5,541 bases of DNA from an uncultured delta proteobacterium (GTDB taxonomy: Bacteria > RBG-13-61-14 > DRUE01), in the NCBI GenBank assembly GCA_903930515.1, contig CAIYYW010000344.1, forward strand, positions 1-5,541. The letters are read 5' to 3'. A program made the position numbers and the translations under genes. This document shows, one piece after another, positions 1 to 4,809 of this stretch. The first letter of the stretch is position 1; each line of letters begins with the position of its first letter. The notes under the pieces were generated by a model that ran no database searches, was not told the DNA's origin, and saw nothing but the letters and a program-made list of their open reading frames with translations.

Positions 1-194
1 AAATCCGGCCGTCCATTCAGATGGATGGCGGGGATATAGAATTGGTGGAAGTGTCGGACCAGGGCGTGGTCAAGGTTCGTCTGAGAGGGGCCTGCTCCGG
101 ATGTCCGGGCGCGGCGATGACCCTTAAATTCGGCGTGGAGAAAATCCTCAAGCAGAAGGTGCCGGGAGTGACCGAAGTAGTGCTCGCCCAGTAG
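1..194 (+). CDS. NifU C-terminal-domain Fe-S cluster scaffold/carrier protein (5' end outside window)
   Basis: The frame read from base 3 gives 63 residues ending at TAG (192-194); the gene begins before the window. The visible part starts with a short RPSIQMDGGD segment and carries a CSGCPGA motif, the CxxC (visible residues 31 and 34) of the NifU C-terminal domain. In that family two such domains pair to hold a 4Fe-4S cluster through the CxxC cysteines and pass it to client proteins in the cytoplasm. Almost the whole domain (usually about 70-75 residues) is visible, so it could be a stand-alone small Nfu protein or the tail of a longer Nfu/NifU; the missing 5' end prevents a choice. It converges on the lipocalin gene with 12 bases between the stops and no clear terminator. 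An Fe-S carrier fits the neighbouring polyferredoxin, but the opposite strand means the link is only contextual. Confidence 0.9.
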   Translation, partial: IRPSIQMDGGDIELVEVSDQGVVKVRLRGACSGCPGAAMTLKFGVEKILKQKVPGVTEVVLAQ

Positions 195-206
195 CCCCGA
201 TCCAGA

Positions 207-788
207 CTACTTATTCCCAGACAGGTATTTCTTCTGCTCGGTCATTTTAAACTTGGAGAAGTCGTATCCCTGGGCCGTGAGGTTCTTGACGATCTGGTCG
301 AGCGCGGGTTTTGATAGTTCCGGGGTCCGGCTCAGGATCCAGCCGTATTGCCGCGAGGGATGACCGACCACCGCGTATTCATAATTCGGCCCCAGGTCAA
401 TGACCCAATAATCCCCGCCGAACCATTTCAGCCCCAAGGGCAGGAAGCTTACCTTTAATTTGGCATGAGTATTCTTGTCCACCACCCAGGCCACGCCGTT
501 GGCGGACTTGACCTTGCCGTCGGTTTGGACGCACTGGTTCAAGACGCTGACATCGCCGTTATCCTTGAGGGTGTAGGTAGCCGTGGTCCCGCCCGCGCAG
601 TCCTTCTGGAACCACATGGTGATGGTCGCGATTTCATACCACTTGCCCAGGTAGCGGCCCAAGTCAACCTTGGGGACCGTCTTGACTTCGGGAGAAATTT
701 TGGGGTTTTCGGTTTTGGCAAACGCCGTCATTATTGCCAGGCCGGCGCAAGCCGGGAAAAGCACGGCCATAATCAGATGGTTTTTCAT
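207..788 (-). CDS. Exported Blc-type lipocalin
   Basis: This 193-residue protein has a signal peptide: MKNH, then a hydrophobic stretch to about residue 22, with a likely signal peptidase I site after Ala-Phe-Ala (22-24). The cysteine at 14 is not in a good lipobox, so unlike E. coli Blc it looks soluble and periplasmic or secreted. The lipocalin GxW motif is at Gly48-Lys-Trp50 within YLGKWYEIA. Further family blocks are TATYTLKDNGDV (69-80), LKVSF, GDYWVIDLGPNYEYAVVG and YGWILSRTP, which follow the Blc/apolipoprotein D-like order of strands. Bacterial Blc proteins bind fatty acids or lysophospholipids and are tied to envelope maintenance. Cys64 and Cys86 could form a disulfide. A strong ribosome-binding site (AAGGAGGA, 794-801) lies 5 bases upstream of the ATG. 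It is the last gene of the leftward run, 54 bases after the phosphoesterase. The family is clear; the ligand is unknown. Confidence 0.92.
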   Translation of the reverse strand: MKNHLIMAVLFPACAGLAIMTAFAKTENPKISPEVKTVPKVDLGRYLGKWYEIATITMWFQKDCAGGTTATYTLKDNGDVSVLNQCVQTDGKVKSANGVAWVVDKNTHAKLKVSFLPLGLKWFGGDYWVIDLGPNYEYAVVGHPSRQYGWILSRTPELSKPALDQIVKNLTAQGYDFSKFKMTEQKKYLSGNK

Positions 789-793
789 TTTCG

Positions 794-801
794 TCCTCCT
801 T
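794..801 (-). promoter_or_regulatory. Strong ribosome-binding site of the lipocalin gene
   Basis: On the minus strand AAGGAGGA ends 5 bases before the ATG (788-786), which fixes the lipocalin start. A small inverted repeat, TTAAT-CAG-ATTAA (802-814), lies just upstream of it and could be chance. The remaining gap up to 842 shows no convincing promoter, so the gene may be read from the upstream operon. Confidence 0.7.
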
Positions 802-842
802 TTAATCAGATTAAGCGCAGTCTCATTACCGCGCCGCCTAGT

Positions 843-1379
843 TCATTCCAGTTCAATATGCTCTCCCCAAATTTTTTCCTCCAGGTGCAGGATGCCGATG
901 GTCCGTTTCAGGGCGAACCTGCGGTCGGTAGGCGAGCCGGGATTGAACATCAGGATTCCTTCCTCCATTTTGTCATAGGGTTGATGGGAATGACCGAACA
1001 CGATGCAGTCCAATTTTTCCCCGGTGAATTCCTTGCGGATGCGAATGGAAAGCCCCTCCGGCGATCCCCATCCGTGCATCATCCCGATCCGGAATCGGTC
1101 TAGTTCCAGGATTCTCTTTTTCGGGAGCTGAGCCTGGACCGCGGCGGGATCCATATTCCCGGCGATGGCGTAAACCTTTCCGAATTTTCCCAGCGCGTCC
1201 AAGACCAGGAGGTCCACCAGATCCCCGCAATGGAGGATGACTTCCACCCCCTGGAAATGGGGCAGGAGCAGGCGATAGAGGCCGTCCAGGTCTTCGCTCA
1301 CCTTTTGGATCAACCTGGTCGCCACTCTCCGGATGCCCCCGGAGGCCAGATGGGTATCGGAAATGATCCCGACTTTCAT
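843..1379 (-). CDS. MJ0936/YfcE-type metallophosphoesterase
   Basis: This 178-residue protein is a small calcineurin-like metallophosphoesterase. The metal-binding motifs appear in family order: SDTH (Asp8, His10), CGD (Asp53), GNMD (Asn75), MHGW (His102) and FGHSH (His130, His132), followed by the NPGSPTDRR segment typical of YfcE/MJ0936 proteins. These enzymes are cytoplasmic, bind two divalent metals and hydrolyse phosphodiesters in vitro; physiological substrates are mostly unknown. The stretch between the first and second motifs (residues 11-50) looks longer than in MJ0936 and is rich in Arg and Leu. The ATG is the only usable start, because an in-frame TAG lies two codons upstream. No ribosome-binding site is seen in the usual place; the nearest AGGA is about 21 bases away, next to the GMC stop codon. 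The 25-base gap to the GMC gene suggests coupled expression. The family is certain, the role is not. Confidence 0.93.
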   Translation of the reverse strand: MKVGIISDTHLASGGIRRVATRLIQKVSEDLDGLYRLLLPHFQGVEVILHCGDLVDLLVLDALGKFGKVYAIAGNMDPAAVQAQLPKKRILELDRFRIGMMHGWGSPEGLSIRIRKEFTGEKLDCIVFGHSHQPYDKMEEGILMFNPGSPTDRRFALKRTIGILHLEEKIWGEHIELE

Positions 1380-1404
1380 TGGCTATTTTTGCGCGCCCAT
1401 TCCT

Positions 1405-2718
1405 TTATACCCGGTTGGTTTTCAAAAGATGGTCTCCCAGTCTCTTGCCTAAAGAGATCACGGTCAAAACCACGGGCAGATCCAGGGTTTCCGGGATCAC
1501 GCTCGCGTCGCAGCAGAACAGGTTCTTGATTCCGGTTTCCAGGTTGTCATTCACCACCTCGCCGATCCGCGCGGTGCCGCCCGGATGAGTGAGCCGGATC
1601 GGGGTGACGGCGATGGAATTCGGGTTCGCGCCGGCCTTGGTCAGGATCTTGACGGAAATCTCCGTGCCTTTTTTCAGCCGGTCCAGCTCGGTCTTGCGCA
1701 TGGGCTTGTGAAGGCGCTCGCTGGCAAAGATTTGTCCGTTCATCTCGTCTCCCACCTTGACCATAATTCCGAGGGCGCGTCCGAGCTGTAAGGCCTGCCA
1801 GAAGCGGGTCGGTCTTCCGAGCGCCATCATTGCCGGGAGCATCAGCCAGGGATCGGCCAGATTGGCAAAGACAATCCGCTCGTCATAATGGGCCAGGCTC
1901 CCAACCGACATCGGCGGATCATAGAGGGTGCCCTTGATGTCGCCTTTGGCGATTCCATAGACCATCACCACCGGATCGGTGAAAAATTTCTTGCCCGCTT
2001 CCTCAATCCCGCTCCGCAAGAGCACGCCCGGAGTCCCCACTCCGCCGGCGCTGATAATGGTGATCTTGGCTTTGAATTGCTTTTCCCCCTCCGGGGTTTT
2101 GGCCAGCACGCCGGTGCAAGAGCCATTGTCCCGGAGCACGCGTATAACTTTGCTTTTGAGGAAAAGCTCGGCGCCGAGCGAAACCGCCTGGTCAGCATAC
2201 TCAGCCGCGGTCCATTTCATCCCGCAACTGCATCCCATCATACAACTGCCCCCGGTGCAGTTTCCCTTGGCGCGCTCGGGCTTGAAAAATTTCCGGAACG
2301 GCTCCCAGTGATAGCCCAGGTCATTGGCCGATTTCATGATCAGCCGTCCGCTTTCCCCCAGTTGATGGTCCGGGAGCGGTTTCAGATCCAGTTCCTCAAT
2401 AGTCTCGTCCGCGTATGCTTCCAGGCCGATGTTATATTTTTCCTTCAGCCATTTCGGCGGGTATGCCGCGGTACCGCAATAGAGCAAAGTAGAGCCGCCC
2501 AAAGCAATTCCCCGGACAATCATCGGAGAGATCAAGCCCGGCATCATTCCCATTAAATCCACGGCCCCGAGCATTCCCAGCACTGTTCCCGGTTTTTCCA
2601 CCCGCGGACCCCGCTCCAGGATGCAGACCTTTTTCTTCGCCTTTGACAATTGAAGAGCCACCGCGGCCCCCGCGGGCCCGGAACCCACCACAATCGCGTC
2701 ATAAATTTTTTCCGCCAT
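1405..2718 (-). CDS. GMC-family FAD-dependent oxidoreductase with a cysteine cluster
   Basis: This 437-residue flavoprotein belongs to the glucose-methanol-choline oxidoreductase superfamily. The N-terminal Rossmann fold has GSGPAG (12-17) and Glu35 at the end of the second strand, both for FAD. ALGGST (72-77) matches the first GMC signature. The C-terminal domain has HPGGTARIG, with His378 at the position of the usual catalytic histidine, then CDASVIPE. The second catalytic residue, normally His or Asn before a proline, appears to be Leu414. Cysteines 154, 159, 163 and 165 cluster ahead of Gly-Met-Lys, resembling the cysteine segment of long-chain alcohol oxidase-like members. I chose the ATG at 2718 because a GGGGG ribosome-binding site (2727-2731) lies 8 bases upstream and the family N-terminus begins here; an in-frame ATG at 2775 would add 19 unlike residues and cover two hairpins. 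The upstream ferredoxin is a likely redox partner. The substrate is unknown; a hydrophobic alcohol, ketone or sterol/terpenoid-like compound is a guess. Confidence 0.9.
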   Translation of the reverse strand: MAEKIYDAIVVGSGPAGAAVALQLSKAKKKVCILERGPRVEKPGTVLGMLGAVDLMGMMPGLISPMIVRGIALGGSTLLYCGTAAYPPKWLKEKYNIGLEAYADETIEELDLKPLPDHQLGESGRLIMKSANDLGYHWEPFRKFFKPERAKGNCTGGSCMMGCSCGMKWTAAEYADQAVSLGAELFLKSKVIRVLRDNGSCTGVLAKTPEGEKQFKAKITIISAGGVGTPGVLLRSGIEEAGKKFFTDPVVMVYGIAKGDIKGTLYDPPMSVGSLAHYDERIVFANLADPWLMLPAMMALGRPTRFWQALQLGRALGIMVKVGDEMNGQIFASERLHKPMRKTELDRLKKGTEISVKILTKAGANPNSIAVTPIRLTHPGGTARIGEVVNDNLETGIKNLFCCDASVIPETLDLPVVLTVISLGKRLGDHLLKTNRV

Positions 2719-2749
2719 TTTTTTATCCCCCTTTTTCTTTTGGTTCGCG

Positions 2750-2771
2750 GCGCAGACACCCTTCTCTGCGC
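2750..2771. repeat. Inverted repeat in the ferredoxin-GMC gap (first hairpin)
   Basis: A perfect 7-base inverted repeat, GCGCAGA (2750-2756) and TCTGCGC (2765-2771), flanks an 8-base loop. In the leftward transcript it forms a hairpin about 20 bases before the GMC ribosome-binding site. No T-run follows it immediately. It could affect RNA processing or translation, or be chance in GC-rich sequence. Confidence 0.5.
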
Positions 2772-2779
2772 TCAATCCG

Positions 2780-2804
2780 TTGGCCGACAGGAGTGTCGGC
2801 CCAA
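2780..2804. repeat. Strong inverted repeat in the ferredoxin-GMC gap (second hairpin)
   Basis: A perfect 8-base inverted repeat, GGCCGACA (2782-2789) and TGTCGGCC (2794-2801), has a GGAG tetraloop. The outer bases TT (2780-2781) and AA (2803-2804) extend the stem to 10 pairs if C2802 bulges. It sits about 30 bases beyond the ferredoxin stop codon on the leftward transcript. There is no T-tract in either direction, so it is a poor intrinsic terminator. It may be an interspersed palindromic repeat or an RNA-stabilising or processing stem that lets the two genes be expressed at different levels. Confidence 0.6.
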
Positions 2805-2832
2805 CAATAGTCGCTCCCGTCCGCGCGCAATT

Positions 2833-3933
2833 TTAGTTTCTCTCCTGCCGTTCCTTCATCAGCTCCATCCCCAGTTCCAGAAAAGACCCTTTGGGCAAAA
2901 TCACCTGGTCTTGAGGACGGGCGACCATTGTAATCGCCTGCTCCTTGCATTTGAAAACGCACAGCCCGCAGCCGATGCACCGGCCCAGGTCGCGCTTAAG
3001 GATCTTTTTCTTGGGACGGGCCGGGTCGTCTTCCATCCAGAGAGCTTTCACCTGGCAGCGTTTGGCGCAGATCCCGCAGTCATTGCATTTTTCTTCATCC
3101 ACCTGGATCACGAACCCGCTGTTGGCGACCACCGACGGCAGGTTAAGCTTGTTGATCGCGCTCAAGAAACCGCAGCAGCACCCGCAGCAATTGCAGATGA
3201 AGCTGATCTTGTCCTGGATATTGTCCGTGATATGCACCAGCCCGGCTTCTTCGGAGAGCGCCAGCTTTTCCAGCATCTCCTCTTTTTCCGCTTTCCTCGC
3301 GAAGCCGCGTTGGATCGCGAAATCCACGAACGGCCCGAAGACCATACAGACTTCCTTCGGCTTCCTGCAGGCGTCTCCGAGCAACTCGTGCTCGTGCCGG
3401 CAGAAACAATTGGTCAGCGCCATCCATTTGGAATTTTCAATGATGTCCTTCACCCGCTGATACGGCTTGATGCTCTGGCCGGGCGCGATCGCCTGCTGGA
3501 TCGGGATGGTGCGGGTGAAATGGGTGCGGAACCCGAAGCTGGCCTTGCCCCAGCCGTTGAAATAGTATTCGTTGAAAAGCTTTGCCAGGGCGCGGGATTT
3601 CGGGTCATACCCGGCTTTCATAAACTGCAACTCGAAAATACCCGGCACCAGGGGAAGCAGAGTGTAAGTGCATTCGCCGTCCTTTTGATAAGCGAACACC
3701 AGCCCCTTGTCCGCGAGCGTCTCCAAAACCGGTTTCAGTTTTTCCGGCGCCATCCCGATCTGGTCGCAGAGCTTGTTCAGTTTTTCCCGAATCGGCTGGA
3801 TCGGTAATTGACTCGCGATCCCTGCTTCTTCCACGGTGAACAGTATTTTCAGGATCTGCTGCAGATGCTCGGTATTGGGAGCGCCGGTCGGGAACTGGTT
3901 TAAACGCTCGGCCAAAGCCTGGTAACTATCCAT
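2833..3933 (-). CDS. Polyferredoxin-like 4Fe-4S protein of the CxCR...CNCCGCCC type
   Basis: This 366-residue cytoplasmic protein has an N-terminal helical part (about 1-90) that may hold a winged-helix-like fold, a middle region (about 91-240) and a C-terminal ferredoxin domain. Cysteines 176, 178, 189 and 196 form a CxC(x10)C(x6)C pattern starting CFCRH. A very dense cysteine string, CNCCGCCCG, lies at 247-255. Two classical 4Fe-4S motifs follow: CNDCGICAKRC (283-293) and CIGCGLCVFKC (319-329). The protein could therefore hold two low-potential 4Fe-4S clusters plus one or more further metal centres. From memory, this architecture recurs in anaerobic bacteria and archaea without an assigned function. 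The ATG at 3933 is chosen because AGGAGGTG (3937-3944) lies 3 bases upstream and the promoter candidate is just beyond; the in-frame ATG at 3990 would fall inside that promoter. The GMC flavoprotein follows 114 bases downstream, suggesting electron transfer between them. Confidence 0.88.
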   Translation of the reverse strand: MDSYQALAERLNQFPTGAPNTEHLQQILKILFTVEEAGIASQLPIQPIREKLNKLCDQIGMAPEKLKPVLETLADKGLVFAYQKDGECTYTLLPLVPGIFELQFMKAGYDPKSRALAKLFNEYYFNGWGKASFGFRTHFTRTIPIQQAIAPGQSIKPYQRVKDIIENSKWMALTNCFCRHEHELLGDACRKPKEVCMVFGPFVDFAIQRGFARKAEKEEMLEKLALSEEAGLVHITDNIQDKISFICNCCGCCCGFLSAINKLNLPSVVANSGFVIQVDEEKCNDCGICAKRCQVKALWMEDDPARPKKKILKRDLGRCIGCGLCVFKCKEQAITMVARPQDQVILPKGSFLELGMELMKERQERN

Positions 3934-3936
3934 CAA

Positions 3937-3944
3937 CACCTCCT
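3937..3944 (-). promoter_or_regulatory. Ribosome-binding site that decides the ferredoxin gene start
   Basis: AGGAGGTG on the minus strand ends 3 bases before the ATG at 3933-3931. It is a near-perfect anti-16S match and favours this start over the in-frame ATG at 3990, which has no comparable site. Confidence 0.75.
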
Positions 3945-3961
3945 GGTTAAAACTACCGACT

Positions 3962-3990
3962 AATCTAGCAAATTTAAAGCCGGTTGGCAA
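3962..3990 (-). promoter_or_regulatory. Candidate sigma70-type promoter of the ferredoxin-GMC-phosphoesterase-lipocalin run
   Basis: On the minus strand a -35-like TTGCCA (3990-3985) and a -10-like TAGATT (3967-3962) are separated by exactly 17 bases. They match the consensus hexamers at 5 of 6 and 4 of 6 positions. Transcription would start near 3955, leaving a leader of about 20 bases before the ATG at 3933 that still includes the strong ribosome-binding site. The region is more AT-rich than its surroundings. This is a pattern match only, and in an unknown phylum the consensus may differ. Confidence 0.45.
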
Positions 3991-4036
3991 TAATGGGTGT
4001 GTGACATATTTGGTGAGATCTATATGGGGGCGGTCT

Positions 4037-4069
4037 TGGCAGGGGCCCGCCCGAGGCGGGACCCTGCCA
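4037..4069. repeat. GC-rich palindrome after the Nudix gene (possible terminator stem or interspersed repeat)
   Basis: The arms TGGCAGGG (4037-4044) and CCCTGCCA (4062-4069) pair perfectly. After one G/A mismatch (4045/4061), CCCGCC (4046-4051) pairs with GGCGGG (4055-4060) around a CGA loop. That makes 14 pairs, nearly all G-C. It lies 20 bases past the Nudix stop codon on the leftward transcript and upstream of the ferredoxin promoter. No T-run follows on either strand, so a classical intrinsic terminator is not supported. It may still block exonuclease or stop transcription through its stability, or be one copy of a dispersed palindromic repeat. The rest of the 3945-4089 gap holds the promoter candidate and no gene. 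Confidence 0.65.
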
Positions 4070-4089
4070 GAGCTGTAATTTGTCGCCAG

Positions 4090-4809
4090 TTATGTCGCAC
4101 AGCCGGCAACAAGAAAGGAAAGCGAACCCGGAGAAAATGTTTTGCGGATGAATTTGAATCGGTCAGACCCGGCCGGCCGGAGCAATCCCCGGCCCATCAT
4201 TTTTTCCGTTAGTATTTTCTCATTATATTTCTTTCCGAAAATCTCGCGGCAAAGCCCGGTCAATTCCCGGCTGGAAAAAGTCTTGGGCAGAAGATCAGAA
4301 AGCGCGGGGGTAAGGATGGCCAGTTCCCGGAGCCGGGACAGCGCTCCTCTTAAAGCCAACTCGTGATCAAACGCCAGCTCCGGCGGCTTGCGGGCCAAAA
4401 ACCAGCCATAGTCCGCGGCGTCATCCCCGGCTTTTGGTTGGACCTGATCTTTTCGCGTCAACGCCAGGTAAGCGATGGTGACGGTCCTGGCCCGAGGGTC
4501 GCGATGGGGATGTCCGAACGCGCCGAATTCCAGCAGCTTCAAACCCTTGATCCCGGTCTCTTCAAACAGTTCGCGGGAAGCGGCCTCCGCCAAATCTTCC
4601 TCCATCTCCACGAACCCGCCGGGGATTGCCCAATATCCCTGGAAGGGCATTTTTTTTCGCCGGATCAAAAGCGCCTGCAGTCGGTCATCAAAGTAGCGGA
4701 AGATCACGATGTCCGCGGTCGCGGATTGGCCGGGATATTGGGATCGGTCATACCCGGCTGGGAGCCGATACCCGGGCCGGTTGATATATTTAGAGTAATC
4801 CTTGCTCAC
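4090..4809 (-). CDS. Nudix hydrolase domain fused to a winged helix, NrtR-like
   Basis: The 239-residue protein starts at GTG (4809), with GGGAG (4817-4821) 7 bases upstream. Residues about 31-145 form a Nudix domain. The Nudix box at 65-87 is a full match to Gx5Ex7REUxEExGU, with Glu71, Arg79, Glu80, Glu83 and Glu84 present. FGHPHRDPRAR (98-108) is the conserved loop of ADP-ribose-binding NrtR relatives. Residues about 147-225 resemble the NrtR C-terminal winged helix (LAFDHELAL, then LLPKTFSSRELTGL). NrtR proteins bind ADP-ribose-type ligands and repress NAD synthesis and salvage genes; many have degenerate Nudix boxes, but this one looks catalytic, so it may be an ADP-ribose pyrophosphatase, a regulator, or both. 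The start overlaps the end of the nicotinate phosphoribosyltransferase gene by 20 bases, showing translational coupling and a shared NAD role. An A8 run falls in the codons just before Met54. Confidence 0.9.
   Translation of the reverse strand: MSKDYSKYINRPGYRLPAGYDRSQYPGQSATADIVIFRYFDDRLQALLIRRKKMPFQGYWAIPGGFVEMEEDLAEAASRELFEETGIKGLKLLEFGAFGHPHRDPRARTVTIAYLALTRKDQVQPKAGDDAADYGWFLARKPPELAFDHELALRGALSRLRELAILTPALSDLLPKTFSSRELTGLCREIFGKKYNEKILTEKMMGRGLLRPAGSDRFKFIRKTFSPGSLSFLVAGCAT

Noticed and set aside
195-206. Bidirectional terminator between the convergent NifU-like and lipocalin genes
   Set aside because: Only 12 bases separate the stop codons and no stem with a T-run was found there or in the adjacent coding ends.
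465-1103. Plus-strand open frame of 212 codons across the lipocalin and phosphoesterase genes
   Set aside because: It runs opposite two genes with clear family motifs and through their intergenic gap; no independent coding evidence.
1888-2556. Plus-strand open frame of 222 codons inside the GMC gene
   Set aside because: Antisense to conserved GMC domain sequence; the translation shows no family features.
2719-2775. Upstream ATG at 2775 extending the GMC protein by 19 residues
   Set aside because: The extra residues are unlike the family N-terminus, the stretch contains a hairpin, and the ATG at 2718 has a properly spaced G-rich ribosome-binding site.
2650-3807. Long plus-strand open frame of 385 codons opposite the ferredoxin and GMC genes
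   Set aside because: Its translation is low in complexity with no recognisable domain, it overlaps two well-supported genes and the gap between them, and it has no ribosome-binding site. It is an antisense shadow caused by GC-rich codon use.
3934-3990. Upstream ATG at 3990 extending the ferredoxin protein by 19 residues
   Set aside because: It would place the start within the candidate promoter, and the ATG at 3933 has a near-perfect ribosome-binding site.
3997-4212. Plus-strand open frame of 71 codons over the palindrome and the Nudix 3' end
   Set aside because: It is mostly palindrome and antisense Nudix sequence, with no ribosome-binding site or recognisable protein feature.
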